The notes below the pieces were generated by a model. The model was given only the letters and a program-made list of their open reading frames with translations. It ran no database searches and was not told the origin of the DNA. A DNA stretch of 64,000 nucleotides from Valencia hispanica (Eukaryota; Chordata; Actinopteri; Cyprinodontiformes; Valenciidae): assembly GCA_963556495.2 (NCBI GenBank), contig OY747713.1:2725821-2789820 (forward strand), given 5' to 3'. The translations under genes were made by a program, and so were the position numbers. Within the stretch, counting starts at the first letter, position 1. Each line of letters begins with the position of its first letter. Shown piece after piece: positions 22,761 through 36,105 of the stretch.

Positions 22761-24849
22761 GTTCTGGAAGATCTATGTGTTTGGAAATAGCTGTGTTCTC
22801 TCAAACATATTCACAATAGATCATCTTGTAATCAGCCTGACAAGCAAGACCAACAAAATACAAAGTTTAGGGGGAAAACCCCCCCACTGTTGCTCAAATG
22901 CTTAAAATAAACTCTGGGTAATGAAGATGATCTTTCTTTGATCTGCTCAGGCTATTAAAGTGTTAATCATGTTGTTAAAAACACAAACATTGAGTGCAGT
23001 GAATAAAATATTAGGGCTGATATTAACCAAGAACTTTTAAGTTAAGTAAACAATAATTTTTCTTCTAATTTAAACCATTTAGCATTAACATAATGGCTAA
23101 TTTTAAACACTCTTTATAAAGCTAATATACAACACTGCCTCCTGAGTACAGTTTAACAGCTAAACTTTTTATAGTTACCCTCAAACAGGTGTATAAACCA
23201 AGTTCTTCAAGCTAAATGAACCAATTATATGTTTTAATAGCAAATCTTGCTGCCCTTTAATAGCTTATTTTAGATATCATTCCTAACTTTGAAAACTTTT
23301 TAAGAACAAACCTCAAACAACTAAATATCCCACCATGAACAAGTAAAAAAATCTAAACCGTCTTTCTATGGCTAAGCTTTTCATCGGCTAACATTAACTG
23401 AGTTCTTCTAGCCTTAGCAAACCCACTTTAGTGGCTAACACAACCAAAATTTTTTTATTGATAACCTTAACCGGGTCTTCTTTGTTATATGTAACCATGA
23501 ACAAATAAAATCTATTTTCATAATTAATCTTCCGTTTGTTTCAGTGGCCAACGTGAACGCAGTTGTTTTCAGGTTATCAACAACATCTCGGTTAGCTAGG
23601 TGGCTGATCTAGCCAAAAACATTTCATAGCCAATATTATGTACAATTTATTGGCTAATTTGAACCAAATGGTTGAAAACCTTAAGTATGTTTTAATGCCG
23701 GAGCTTAAACAGCTACCTTTTTTCATCTTTACCATTCATGGAGCATATTTTAAAGTTAAATATTTGGCAAACCCTTTTTCCTGGCTATCCATGTTCCTTT
23801 AATTGCTAAGGTATCCAAATTTAGACTAGGCTTGAAAAATATAGTTAATTTGAAAGAAAAACTAGGTTTTATTATTAAATAACACAATTCAAACCCCTAA
23901 TTTAATGGCTAACCATGTTTTTCTAAACCTATTTCAAGTACATTTTACTTGTTAGCAAACTGTAAGAAAGCAAAATTTTGTCTGGGATCAGCAGCTACCA
24001 GAATGAACAAATTTTGTGTTAAAACTCTGGTAGAAAGAACAATAGGAAGGTAAATCAAATCAACTGGACCAAGATAGTAAGATTGTGAAAAAGGATTTCA
24101 TTAATTCGGCTTTGCTATTAAATTATATATTACCAAATATTTTTTAATAACTGTTTAAAATGTTTGGTTTAAGATTTTCTATCTGGTTACGTTAACAAGT
24201 AAAGGAATGGTGAAGTCAAGCACTGAAAACTGGTTTAAATTAATGACCAGTCAAGGTAATGTATTTAAAACAACTTTGATAAGCCATTAAAATTGGCTAG
24301 TATGAACTATCTGTTAGCCGTAAAACTATTTGATTAGAATGGGTTATTTAAAAAAAGGCTTGTTTAGGATTCAACACGAAGAACAATTTGGTTTTGTTAG
24401 CCCATAAGAGAGCAGAGCTAAGGTTAGCCATTAATGGGTATCTAAAGTGAGCCAGAAGACAATGTTAGATCAGGATTAACTATTAAAATAGTCATCAAAA
24501 CCATTTAGGTGAAAATGTAGTTTGGGATTGATGGAGAAGATGTGTGGTGATGGAAACACGGTAAGATATTAACCAGCTAACTAACTAACCTGGTTACCGT
24601 GTGTATTTCTGCAGAGTTTTGATGACCTGACCAGATGAACCAATAAAATATTAATAGTTTCCAACTATCAATGAATTAGAAGCAGGGGAAATGTAGGCTT
24701 TTGTGAATAAAAATATACGTTTGGGAGAGTTGATGACATGTTGTTGGGAACTGTAAAGCTAAATACTGAAGACATTCTTTAAATGCAATTTGTGTGAATT
24801 TAACAAATGGACGTTTCCTTAAAACAAAGGAAACATTGAAGCAGAGTGT
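22761..24849. other. Spacer between genes A and B
   Basis: This is non-coding DNA with many ggctaac/gttagcc words. Parts (e.g. 24400-24650, agccagaagacaatgttaga; also cagctaactaactaacctgg) recur in the spacers downstream of C, E and D, showing that spacer and gene were amplified together. Confidence 0.6.
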
Positions 24850-25098
24850 TTTATTAAACTGTAATAAGTTTGCATCAAAAGAAACAGACTAAAGCCCAGG
24901 CACTGAAAGTATTTGCATTGAAATCATGTATTTTATTGAAAGAATATCATAGACATCTTAATTATTCTCCAGGAAATCATCAGCCTGAGAAAAAAGGGAC
25001 TCAAGATGTCTCCTTTAACATTTTTTGTATTTAAATCAAAAGCAGATGTTCCCTCTATATCTCATGTGTAAAGCCGAACTCTTTAGCGATGACTCCTT

Positions 25099-26751
25099 TC
25101 AGTCGGCCTTTTTCTGACTCTGTGCCCACTCCTCCCACAGATGCCCCAGGTCTTTCTCCAGGTGGTCTGAACCTTTATTCAGCTTCCCCCAACGTCTTCT
25201 TCTATGTGGAACAATTTTCTTATTCAGGTCATAGGTAGTGTCGGTAAGTTTGACATCAAAGCTGTAGACCAGGGCAAACAAGGTGACCTTAAAGTCCTCC
25301 AGACTTTCATACACTTTCTTCTTCAGGTCATGGTGGTCTTTGTGGTCATGGTGATGGTCATGGTGATGGTCATGGTGATGGTCATGGTGGTCTTTGTGGT
25401 CATGGTGATGGTCATGGTGGTCTTTGTGGTCATGGTGGTCTTTGTGGTCATGGTGATGGTCATGGTGATGGTCATGGTGGTCTTTGTGGTCATGGTGATG
25501 GTCATGGTGGTCTTTGTGGTCATGGTGGTCTTTGTGGTCATGGTGATGGTCATGGTGGTCTTTGTGGTCATGGTGGTCTTTGTGGTCATGGTGATGATGA
25601 AGACGGTGACCAAAAAGTTTGTACCAAAGATGTCGATGACAATGATGATGATGGCCATGATGGTGATGGTGGCCATCATGGTGACCATCATGGTCACCAT
25701 GATGATGATGGTGAGTATGATGGGGACCATGATGGTGATGGTGAGTATGCAGATGTTCAAAGCCCTTGTCCAAATGCTCATGCAGCTCCTGGGTCTTCTC
25801 CAGCAAGGCAATCTTCAGGCCTTTGGGGTCCAGGGCTTCAATGTATTTGGCGGCGCACTCCTTCAGCTCCTCTAGCTTGGAACGAGTTTGAGCTGCCAGC
25901 TCCTTGGCATGGTAATGTTCGTCATCTTCCAGGTAGATCAGAAAATGGTCCAGATGGTGGTGAAGCTGATCTACCTCGTGGGAGATCTTGCTGTAGAAGT
26001 CCTTGATCCACCAAACAATATGAGTGTACACGTTATGGAAGAAGCTGTAGATGATGTCGATGCTCTCTGCGATGAGGGAGCTGCAGGGACACAGACAGAA
26101 ACCTGATCAACACCTTGTTTTTAGAGTTAAATGAAACATTGATTGAGTTAACTTTATCACATATCTTGGTTTATGTTATTTCATCCTTCTTTTGAAACTG
26201 AGCCTAAATATAAAAATGTATTCCTTGTTGTATTTAGGCACCTAAAAGGGAGAAATCTGCTTTACAGGATAAACTGTGTCTGTCCAGAGAGAAGGAGAAC
26301 TTGTAGCTTTTAGGAATCACAACATCCATCCTGCAGGCATGTTGAGGTTAGTTAGAACTATACATGTGCCTCAGACCTGGAAGTTAAAGAGAAGCTTCCA
26401 TGGTTTAATAAGAGACAATCTCTGTGTGAATCTCAGTCAATATTCATCCAGCTTTTATGTTGAGTGGAAAAGCTTTGAGGTTTCCACTTACCACAGATAC
26501 TGTCCTGGAGAGGAATGTCTGATGTCCAACACATAGTCTTTAGGGGTCATTGTTGACTTATGGACATAGTCCCAGTAAGCATCTTGTGCTATTTTGATCT
26601 GGATTTGTGATGGATGTTCTTTGTGTCCTCCATTACAACCTGCAGAGACAACACAGTTTAAAGCATTTTTCTTCTACTGAGATTTTCCCCAAAGCATCAA
26701 GATTTTCTGACCTGTGAGGAAGACGAGGACGAGGACGCCGAGGACCTTCAT
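25099..26751 (-). CDS. Gene B: histidine-rich apolipoprotein-like protein (type B)
   Basis: Coding exons on the minus strand are 26751-26712, 26639-26492 and 26080-25099, giving 389 residues. The signal peptide MKVLGVLVLVFLTG is followed by CNGGHKEHP and the AYWDYV helix. Exon 4 starts with a split Cys codon (63) and SLIAESIDIIYSFF. The helical part ends near residue 173. The His tract (about 174-314) starts with H5-GPHHTH5, includes the non-His island CHRHLWYKLFGH, then repeats DHKDHHDHHH and DHKDHH. The tail is LKKKVYESLEDFKVTLFALV, then VPHRRRR and a C-terminal amphipathic helix ending KKAD. It is divergent from gene C, with start sites 2.7 kb apart. The poly-A signal is at 24937-24932 (minus). 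A lipid-associated metal-binding role is inferred. Confidence 0.88.
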
Positions 26752-26834
26752 GGCTGCACTGAAAGAAACCCAGAGTTAACTCTTTCGGATCAGGTTTGTT
26801 CCAGAGAAGTGATGCTGAGGAGCTGGAGTCCTAC

Positions 26835-26980
26835 CTGTTCAGTCAGTCAGCCAGCTGATGAATGTTGAAGGTGTCCTCATCAGTATTTATAGGCAGCAGA
26901 GTTGAATGGAAGAGATGCTGAGCTCAGTGCTGTCACAGCCTAAAGTAATGACAGGACATCAGGATTACATCTCCATGAAC
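26835..26980 (-). promoter_or_regulatory. Gene B core promoter and exon 1
   Basis: The TATA box (tataaata on minus) is at 26891-26884. Exon 1 is about 26861-26835, followed by gtagga. The upstream block matches that of gene A up to about 26985. Confidence 0.8.
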
Positions 26981-26985
26981 ATCAT

Positions 26986-27468
26986 GTTCAGCTTTCAGGT
27001 GATATGAACTTGCTGATGGAACCTGTTGAAGACATTTGTCTCATTCTCCTTGGAAGCCACAGTGTCAGGTTTTTATTTCTCTCATCAAGTCTGTGAAGCA
27101 TTCACACTTTCACTGTATGGTTTTCTGTTGTTTTCTGTTCTAAACTGCTTTCAATTGAATTGGACTGTGACAATAAAAATAAAAAAATTGTCAAAGCACC
27201 GTTTGTAAAAACAAACCTTCCAACTGAATGATGAAAACAATAAGTTCAGATCATGTATCGAGCAATATCCAAGCAGAGACTTGGTGCATCATTTTTAAAA
27301 GGTCTCATTGAAACGTCTGCAACATGATTTACAATTAGCCTGATTTTCTTCTAGTCATGAAAGAGTGTTTGTGTAAAGCTTTTGTTATACGGACCGTAAA
27401 TAACCAGTGTTCAAACTTAACAAAAGTACATTTATCTGATTTGACTTTTATTGGGTTTTTTGGCTTAG
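26986..27468. other. Spacer between divergent genes B and C, left part
   Basis: Non-coding; mirrored at about 57436-57830. It contains caataaaaataaaaaaat near 27170. No gene. Confidence 0.5.
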
Positions 27469-28622
27469 CAGGGTCCTGGAGGGTGCGTGGGAGTTCGCCC
27501 AACCGGTCTACATGTGTTTTGTGGACTTGGAGAAGGCGTTCGACCGTGTCCCTCTGGGAGCCATATGGGGGGTACTCTGGGAGTATGGGGTACCGGGCCC
27601 CTTGATACGGGCTGTTAGGTCCCTGTACAACCGGTGCCGGAGTTTGGCTCGCATTGCCGGCAGTAAGTCAGGCTTGTTTCCGGTGAGAGTTGGACTCCGC
27701 CAAGGTTGCCCTTTGTCACCGATCCTGTTCATAACTTTTATGGACAGGATTTCTAGGCGCAGCCAAGGCGTTGAGGGGATCCGTTTTGGTGGCCTCAGGA
27801 TCGGCTCTCTGCTTTTTGCAGATGATGTTGTCCTGTTGGCTTCATCGGAACGTGATCTACAGCTTTCGCTGGAGCGGTTCGCAGCAGAGTGTGAAGCGGC
27901 TTGGATGAGAATCAGCACCTCCAAATCCGAGGCCATGGTCTGGGTGGGGTGCCTTCTCTGGGTCGGGGATGGGGTCCTTCCCCAAGTGGAGGAGTTTAAG
28001 TATCTGGGGGTCTTGTTCACGAATGAGGAAAAAAATGGAGAGGGAGATCAATAAGCAGATTGGTAGGGCGTCTGCAGTTATGCGGGCGCTTTACCGGTCT
28101 GTCGTGGTGAAGAGAGAGCTGAGCCGGAAGGCGAGGCTTTCGATTTACCGGTCGATCTACGTTCCTACCCTCATCTATGGTCACGAACTCTGGGTGGTGA
28201 CCGAAAGAACGAGATCACGGATACAAGCGGCTGAAATGAGTTTCCTCCGCAGAGTATCTGGGCTCTCCCTTAGAGATGGGGTGAGAAGCTCAGTCATCCG
28301 GAGGGGGCTCAGAGTAGAGCCGCTGCTACTCCACATCGAGAGGAGTCAGTTGAGGTGGCTCGGGCATCTGGTCAGGATGCCTCCTGGACGCCTCCCTGGT
28401 GAGGTGTTTCAGGCACGTCTCACCAGGAGGAGGCCCAAGGGAAGACCCAGGACACGCTGGAGGGACTATGTTTCTCGGCTGGCCTGGGAACGTCTTGGGA
28501 TTCCTCCCGAGGAGCTGGAAAAAGTGGCTGGGGAGAGGGAAGTCTGGGTCTCTTTGCTTTTAAGCTGCTGCCCCCGCGACCCGACCCCCGATAAGCGGAA
28601 GAAAATGAATGAATGAATGAAT
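27469..28622 (+). pseudogene. RTE/Rex3-like LINE, 5'-truncated, frameshifted
   Basis: The first frame (27512-28054) has the reverse transcriptase text FVDLEKAFDRVP, LRQGCPLSPILF and the catalytic FADDVVLLA. After a frame change near 28030, the second frame (to 28616) gives the C-terminal domain (LIYGHELWVV, RWLGHLVRMP, GRPRTRWRDYV). The tail is (GAAT)n at 28607-28622. This tail type and protein text suit the Rex3/RTE group. The 5' half is missing. Confidence 0.75.
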
Positions 28623-28660
28623 GGCTTTTTATCTGCTTCGGGTGTCCTGAGTTGCTTTTT

Positions 28661-28718
28661 AGAGAAATTTAGGAAAAACAAACAGTACTGTGACTTTTTG
28701 TTTTTCCTAAATTTCTCT
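28661..28718. repeat. 22-bp-stem hairpin after the RTE tail
   Basis: agagaaatttaggaaaaaca(aa) at 28661-28682 is the exact complement of 28697-28718, with a 14-nt loop (cagtactgtgactt). The same hairpin is in the right arm near 56437-56496. Confidence 0.85.
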
Positions 28719-28892
28719 AGAAACAACTAATCTTGACTTAATTTTACATCATCTGGACATGTAAAATACATAATGCTCTTCACCAAACCATATTTGGTGG
28801 GGAACATTTCGTAAAAATTGTTCAAGCGTGTATACATGTACGCAATTGTTTTAATCAACAGTTATGAACAATCATATTTTAATAGATAATCT

Positions 28893-29029
28893 ATATATTA
28901 TATTATACTATATTATATTATACTATATTATATTATATTATATTATATTATATTATATTATATTATATTATATTATATTATATTATATTATATTATATTA
29001 TATTATATTATATTATATTATATTATATT
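28893..29029. repeat. (TATTA)n satellite
   Basis: About 27 near-perfect pentamers. The mirrored copy at 56048-56262 is longer, so the tract has changed length since the arms separated. Confidence 0.95.
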
Positions 29030-29440
29030 TATGGATGGTTTATAATTAAAAGACAATGACTGATTTATTGTTAGTGATTAAATGTATTTGGTTAAGCTAG
29101 TCATTAAAAAAAGCTTGATTAAAGTTAGCTCTCAACAAATTCATATGGTTAGCTTTAAGTAATGTTTTGTAAAGCTTAGCTATTAAAATATTGTTCTTCC
29201 AGATAATATTATGAAAACTATTTGATATTATTTAAATATTGTAAGCTGTGAAAAACTTGTTTCAGGTTAGACATTAACGTTTGTGGTTAGAAAGTGTTTG
29301 TCAGGAATAAAACTTAAATAAGCTGCACCTGAAAACTAGAACAATGACTCTTCACTGTCTTTTTTACTGATGATCCACAAAGTCTTGCATGGATTTGCTC
29401 AACAGGTTCAATCAGCAAGTTCATATCACCTGAAAGCTGA
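29030..29440. other. Upstream spacer of gene C
   Basis: Non-coding, shared with the upstream regions of D (38080-38520) and E (55650-56045). No gene is seen. Confidence 0.5.
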
Positions 29441-29443
29441 ACA

Positions 29444-29593
29444 TGATGTTCATGGAGATGTAATCCTGATGTCCTGTCATCACTTTAGGCTGTGACAGCA
29501 CTGAGCTCAGCATCTCCTCCATTCAACTCTGCTACCTATAAATACTGATGAGGACACCTTCAACATTCATCAGCTGGCTGACTGACTGAACAG
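29444..29593 (+). promoter_or_regulatory. Gene C core promoter and exon 1
   Basis: The TATA box tataaata is at 29537-29544. Exon 1 is about 29567-29593. The upstream 95 bp match the other copies. Confidence 0.8.
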
Positions 29594-29676
29594 GTAGGAC
29601 TCCAGCTCCTCAGCATCACATCTCTGGAACAAACCTGATCTGAAAGAGTTAACTCTGGGTTTCTTTCAGTGCAGCC

Positions 29677-32024
29677 ATGAAGGTCCTCGGCGTCCTCGTC
29701 CTCATCTTCCTCACAGGTCAGAAAATCTTGGTGCTTTGGGGAAAATCTCAGTAGAAGAAAAATGCTTTAAACTGTGTTGTCTCTGCAGGTTGTAATGGAG
29801 GACACAAAGAACATCCATCACAAACCCAGATCAAAATAGCACAAGATGCTTACTGGGACTATGTCCAGAAGTCAACAATGACCCCAAAAGACTATGTGTT
29901 GGACATCAGACATTCCTCTCCAGGACAGTATCTGTGGTAAGTGGAAACCTCAAAGCTTTTCCACTCAACATAAAAGCTGGATGAAGCACGGTGGCGCAGC
30001 TGGTAGAGCAGCTCACCTCACAGCTAGAAGGTCCTGGGTTCAATTACCGCCAGGGACGCTGTGGGTGCTGAGGGTGTGTTTGTTACCCCGCATCATCGGG
30101 ACCCACACCCTGGGTGGGGTTGGTGAAAGGGCCTTTCTGTGTGGAGTTTGCATGTTCTCCCCATGTTCCCTTGAGCAGCTAATGTGAGCTACTCCCACAA
30201 AAACATGCACTAGTCCTGGGGCTGTATACTGCCTCCTCCTGGCCGGCTGGGGCGCCTGAAGGGTTGGGGAGGATCTGGCTGGAATAACGTGATCCTTCCA
30301 CGCACTACGTCCAGGCAGGGAAACCCCGCCCCATCATGTAAAACGAAGGCCCTGCTCACTGCCCAAGCATGAAGGAGGCTTGGGTTTCAGTGCGGGGCCC
30401 TCCCGGGACTGGCAGAGGGAGAGTGGAACCCCAGGACTGGAACTAGGTAGGAGCACTGGGTGATTAATAATGGGAGAAAACCGTGGGATAAAAAAATCTC
30501 AAAAAAAAAAAAGCTGGATGATGGTACGCTACGGATGTTGTGGTTTCTATAAGCTACAAGTTCTCCTTCTCTCTGGACAGACAGTTTATGTTGAATAAAG
30601 CAGATTTCTCCCTTTTAGGTGCCTAAATACAAGGAATAAATTTTTATATTTAGGCTCAGTTTCAAAAGAAGGATGAAATAACATAAACCAAGATATTTCA
30701 TTGAACTCTAAAAACAAGGTGTTGATCAGGTTTCTGTCTGTGTCCCTGCAGCTCCCTCATTGCAGAAAGCATCGACATCATCTACAGCTTCTTCCATAAC
30801 GTGTACACTCATATTGTTTGGTGGATCAAGGACTTCTACAGCAAGATCTCCCACGAGGTAGATCAGCTTCACCACCATCTGCACCATTTTCTGATCTACC
30901 TGGAAGATGACGAACATTACTATGCCAAGGAGCTGGCAGCTCAAACTCGTTCCAAGCTAGAGGAGCTGAAGGAGTGCGCCGCCAAATACATTGAAGCCCT
31001 GGACCCCAAAGGCCTGAAGATTGCCTTGCTGGAGAAGACCCAGGAGCTGCATGAGCATTTGGACAAGGGCTTTGAACATCTGCATACTCACCATCACCAT
31101 CATGGTCCCCATCATACTCACCATCATCATCATGGTGACCATGATGGTCACCATGATGGCCACCATCACCATCATCATTGTCATCGACATCTTTGGTACA
31201 AACTTTTTGGTCACCAACATCATCATCACAAAGACCACCATGACCATCACCATGATCACAAAGGCCACCATGACCACAAAGACCACCATGACCACCACCA
31301 TGACCTCAAAGACCACCATGACCACCATCACGACCACAAAGACCACCATGACCACCATCACTATGATCACAAAGACCACCATGACCACCATCACTATGAT
31401 CACAAAGACCACCATGACCATCACCATGACCACAAAGACCACCATGACCACCATCACGACCACAAAGACCACCATGACCACAAAGACCACCATGACCACC
31501 ACCATGACCTCAAAGACCACCATGACCACCATCACGACCACAAAGACCACCATGACCACCATCACTATGATCACAAAGACCACCATGACCACCATCACTA
31601 TGATCACAAAGACCACCATGACCATCACCATGACCACAAAGACCACCATGACCACCATCACGACCACAAAGACCACCATGACCACCATCACTATGATCAC
31701 AAAGACAACCATGACCATCACCATGACCACAAAGACGACCATCATCATCATCATCACCACCATGACCACAAAGACCACCATGACCTGAAGAAGAAGGTGT
31801 ATAAAAGTCTGGAGGACTTTAAGGTCACCTTGTTCTCCCTGGTCTACAGCTTTGATGTCAAACTTACCCACACTACCTATGACCTGAATAAGAAAATTGT
31901 TCCACATAGAAGAAGACGTCGGGGGAAGCTGAATAAAGGTTCAGACCACCTGGAGAAAGACCTGGGGCATCTGTGGGAGGAGTGGGCACAGAGTCAGAAA
32001 AAGACTGAATGGAGTCATCGATGA
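29677..32024 (+). CDS. Gene C: histidine-rich apolipoprotein-like protein (type B, longest)
   Basis: Coding exons 29677-29716, 29789-29936 and 30752-32024 give 486 residues. The signal peptide is MKVLGVLVLIFLTG, the N-terminus CNGGHKEHPSQTQIKIAQDA. Helical residues run to about 173. The His tract (about 174-407) is the longest of the six and includes the HLWYKLFGH island and units DHKDHHDHHH, some with Tyr (HHHYDHKDHH) or Leu (DLKDHH). The tail LKKKVYKSLEDFKVTLFSLV carries RRRRR. A 4-nt deletion removes the usual KKAD-stop and extends the end to KKTEWSHR, as in gene E. Intron 3 holds a SINE. AATAAA is at 32169-32174. It forms a divergent pair with gene B. Function is inferred as for gene B. 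Confidence 0.88.
29985..30508 (+). mobile_element. SINE in intron 3 of gene C
   Basis: A tRNA-like head (ggtggcgcagctggtagagc as box A region, gggttcaattacc as box B) is followed by a 400-bp body and an A-rich end. The 13-bp direct repeat aaaagctggatga lies on both sides (29972-29984 and 30509-30521). The same insertion is in gene E, so it predates the arm duplication. Confidence 0.8.
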
Positions 32025-32199
32025 TGAGTTCAGTTTTACACCTGAGATATAGAGGCAACATCTGCTTTTGATTTAAATACAAAAAATGTTAAAGGAGACA
32101 TCTTGAGTCCCTTTTTTCTCAGGCTGATGATTTCCTGGGGAATAATTAAGATGTCTATGATATTTATCAATAAAATACATGATTTCAGTGCAAATACTT

Positions 32200-33786
32200 T
32201 CAGTGCCTGGCATTTAATCTGTTTCTTTTGCTGCAGACTTTTACAGTTTAATAAAACGCTCGGCTTCAATCATTGCTCTTTCTTAGGGAAACATGCATTT
32301 CTTAAATTCACACAAATTGCATATAAAGAATATCTTCAGTATTTAGCTTTCCAGTTCCAAATAGTGAAACATGTCGTCAAACCTCCCAAACAGATAATTT
32401 TGTTAACAAAAGCCTACATTTCCCCTGCGTCTAATTCATTGATATTTGGAAACTATTAATACTTTATGGTTCATCTGGTCAGGTCATCAAAACTCTCTGC
32501 AGAAACACACACGGTAACCAGGTTAGTTAGTTAGCTGGTTAACATCTTACCGTGTTTCCATCGCCACACATCTTCTCCATCAATCCCAAACTACATTTTC
32601 ACCTAAATGGTTTTGATGACTGTTTTAATAGTTAATGCTGATCTAACATTGTCTTCTGGCTCACTTTAGATACCCATTAATGGCTAACCTTAGCTCTGCT
32701 CTTTTTTAGGCTAAGGAAACCAAAATCTTCCACAAAGAAGCTTTTTCTTAATAGCCAATCCATATCTAGTAGTTTTATGGCTAACAGATAATTAAAAAAA
32801 TTTTTAATTAATACATTATCATGAGTGGTTATTAATTTACCCAGTTTTCAATGTTTAACTTTACCAACTTTCCTTTACTGGTTGAATAAATCAGAAAAAT
32901 CTTAAACCAAACATTTGTTAACAGTTACTCAGTTCCTGAGTGTTAACCTTTGCAGTAACTCTGAGCCCTCTGAGTTCCTTGAGTTTTAATGTTAACTTGC
33001 TGCTTGCCTTGAGATTAATATTTTCCTGTGACACTGTTCCAAGGTTTTCCTCAGTGCAACTTCCTGGACCTGTTCCGTCATGTTCAGTGTTGATCTCCTC
33101 GTGTCTACTAACCTTTGTGAGATAACTCCTGTATCATAATCTTCATACTAGCATCCTTCGAGCATCACTTACCTTTCTCCACCTCCTAGACCAACCTGTC
33201 CGCCCTCCAACGTTCCAACGTCTACTCCCACTTCGCGTCCCCATACCACCAATCTGTTGTCGCTTCCTGGATCACCAAACAGAGCAACAGCCTCCAATTC
33301 ACTCCCCCTTCCTGATGGAAAACCTCGACATCTACAGTAAGACATTCTCACAATATCTAATCATTCTCATTTCTCATATATCCTCTGCTTCCCTTCAGTC
33401 TTCCTGATTCCCTCGAGCCGTTGGATTTCCCCTGGACCAGAACCTGCACAATATTCATCGTTGTTTAAATAAACCTTTTAATTATTCATTGTTCTTCTGA
33501 GTGGTTTTCTGCATGTAAGTCTGATCGTTTTAAAAAAACATGACAGAATTACCTTAAATCATGTGTAAAATTAAAATTAAATCAATTTTCTGTGAATACA
33601 ATTTTGTGTCATGTTATGCATGTATTAGGACCCTACAAGACAAATCTGTAATTTATGTTATACTGGGTAAACACTTAATAAATAGCTCCTAAACACAAAA
33701 GTCCCAGCCAAAGTTTGGTTTCTTACATTTTAATAACAAGTCTAATGTACTTCAAATAGGGTTAGATGAAAAACATACAAGGCTAG
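32200..33786. other. Downstream spacer of gene C with possible LTR remnant
   Basis: Non-coding; mirrored at 51305-52895. The part at about 32940-33548 is C/T-rich, has aataaacctttt near 33470 and ends catgaca, like the 3' end of an LTR, but no matching start was found. The ggctaac-type spacer text near 32500-32780 is shared with other units. Confidence 0.4.
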
Positions 33787-34243
33787 TGTGGTGGGAAATT
33801 GTTATGTAATTAGGAATTAAGTGTATATTCTCTGTTTAGTGAATGCATCTAAGGCAGAGGACAAGGTTAGGGGCAAGCTTTTTGTTTCAGCTTAATGTTA
33901 TGATAAAGATATATGTGTCAGGTCACCAGAGAGACAGACGCCGGGGCAGTAAGATAACAGTCTGGCCTTCGGATGAGCTGCTTTATGCGTTGATATGAGA
34001 CTCGCATGGAGCAGCTGTCCAGAGGCGGGGCGTGAAGGTTGGAGAAGACGTCTACAGAGACAAACAGTGATTGCTGAATACTATTTAAGCGGTTAGTTAG
34101 AAAGGTTGGTTAGGGTGATGCACGAGTAACTCTGTCCCCTCCATGTTCTGACCAGACATGTTTGAATAAAATACTTAAACGCCTTCTGGGACTCAAGTCT
34201 TGTTTATTATGGAAACCCTGAGATACTTTAATTTTCCATTACA
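33787..34243 (+). mobile_element. Solo LTR, 457 bp, left arm
   Basis: It begins TGTGGTGGG and ends CATTACA. The 4-bp target duplication CTAG flanks it (33783-33786, 34244-34247). Inside are a TATA-like ctatttaagc near 34081 and AATAAA near 34166, in plus orientation. No internal retroelement genes remain, so it is the product of LTR-LTR recombination. Confidence 0.85.
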
Positions 34244-34247
34244 CTAG

Positions 34248-34726
34248 CCATTGAAAATACAATTTTAAAATGGGTTGCTTAATAATACAGCCTATTGTTT
34301 AATTTAAAATAACTTTAGTGAAACCTAAATGGCTATGTTAGCAATTCAAAGAACCAAGGATAGCCAGGATACAGTGTTTACCCAAAAAAGGACTTTAAAA
34401 TATTCTTCATAAATGGTAAGGATGAAAAATTAGTAACAGTCTAAGCTTTGCCATTAAACAATTTGGTTCAAATTCATCGATAAAATGTAGTTAATGTTGG
34501 GCATAAAACGGTTTTGGCTAAATTAGCCTTCTAGCTAACCTAGCTGTGTCTGCTAACCTGAAAACAAAGTGTTTATGTTTCCCACTGAAATTTATGGAAG
34601 GTTAACTATCAATAAAAGTTTTATTCAGTTACGGTTAGACTCTGGGATACATTAGAAAGAGCTTACAGGGGCAGTCGCCCAGCGCCCTGATTTTTTGGGG
34701 GGATTTGTTTTTGCGATGGACTGGCA
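34248..34726. other. Spacer with ggctaa/gttagc words
   Basis: Non-coding; mirrored at 50370-50843. No gene. Confidence 0.45.
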
Positions 34727-35475
<749 letters not shown>

Positions 35476-36098
35476 GCAAGTGGAGGAGTTTAAGTATCTG
35501 GGGGTCTTGTTCACGAATGAGGGAAAAATGGAACGGTAGATCGATAGACAGATTGGTGCCACGTCTGCAGTGATGCGGGCGCTGTACCGGTCTGTCGTGG
35601 TGAAGAAGGAGCTGAGCCGAAAGACGAGGCTTTCGATTTAACGGTCGATCTACGTTCCCTCATCTATGGTCATGAACTCTGGGTGGTGGCCAAAAGAACG
35701 AGATCACGGATACAACCGGCTGAAATGAGTTTCCTCCGCAGAGTGTCTGGGCTCTCCCTTAGAGATAGGGTGAGAAGCTCGGTCATCCGGAGGGGGCTCA
35801 GAGTAGAGCCGCTGCTTCTCCACATCAAGAGGAGTCAGTTGAGGTGGCTCGGGCATCTGGTCAGGATGCCTCCTGGACGCCTCCCTGGTGAGGTGTTTCA
35901 GGCACGTCTCACCGGGAGGAGGCCCAGGGGAAGACCCAGGACACGCTGGAGGGACTATGTTTCTCGGCTGGCCTGGGAGCGCCTTGGGGTTCCTCCCGAG
36001 GAGCTGGAACAAGTGGCTGGGGAGAGGGAAGTCTGGGTATCTCTGCTTAGGCTGCTGCCCCCGCGACCCGACCCCGGATAAGCGGAAGAAAATGGATG
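35476..36098 (+). pseudogene. RTE/Rex3-like LINE 3' fragment
   Basis: The frame 35683-36081 gives the C-terminal domain (AEMSFLRRVSGLSLRDRVRS, RWLGHLVRMP, RTRWRDYV) and the tail (ATGG)n at 36090-36105. The upstream part is damaged by small indels. It marks the inner end of the left inverted-repeat arm. Confidence 0.75.
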
Positions 36099-36105
36099 GA
36101 TGGAC

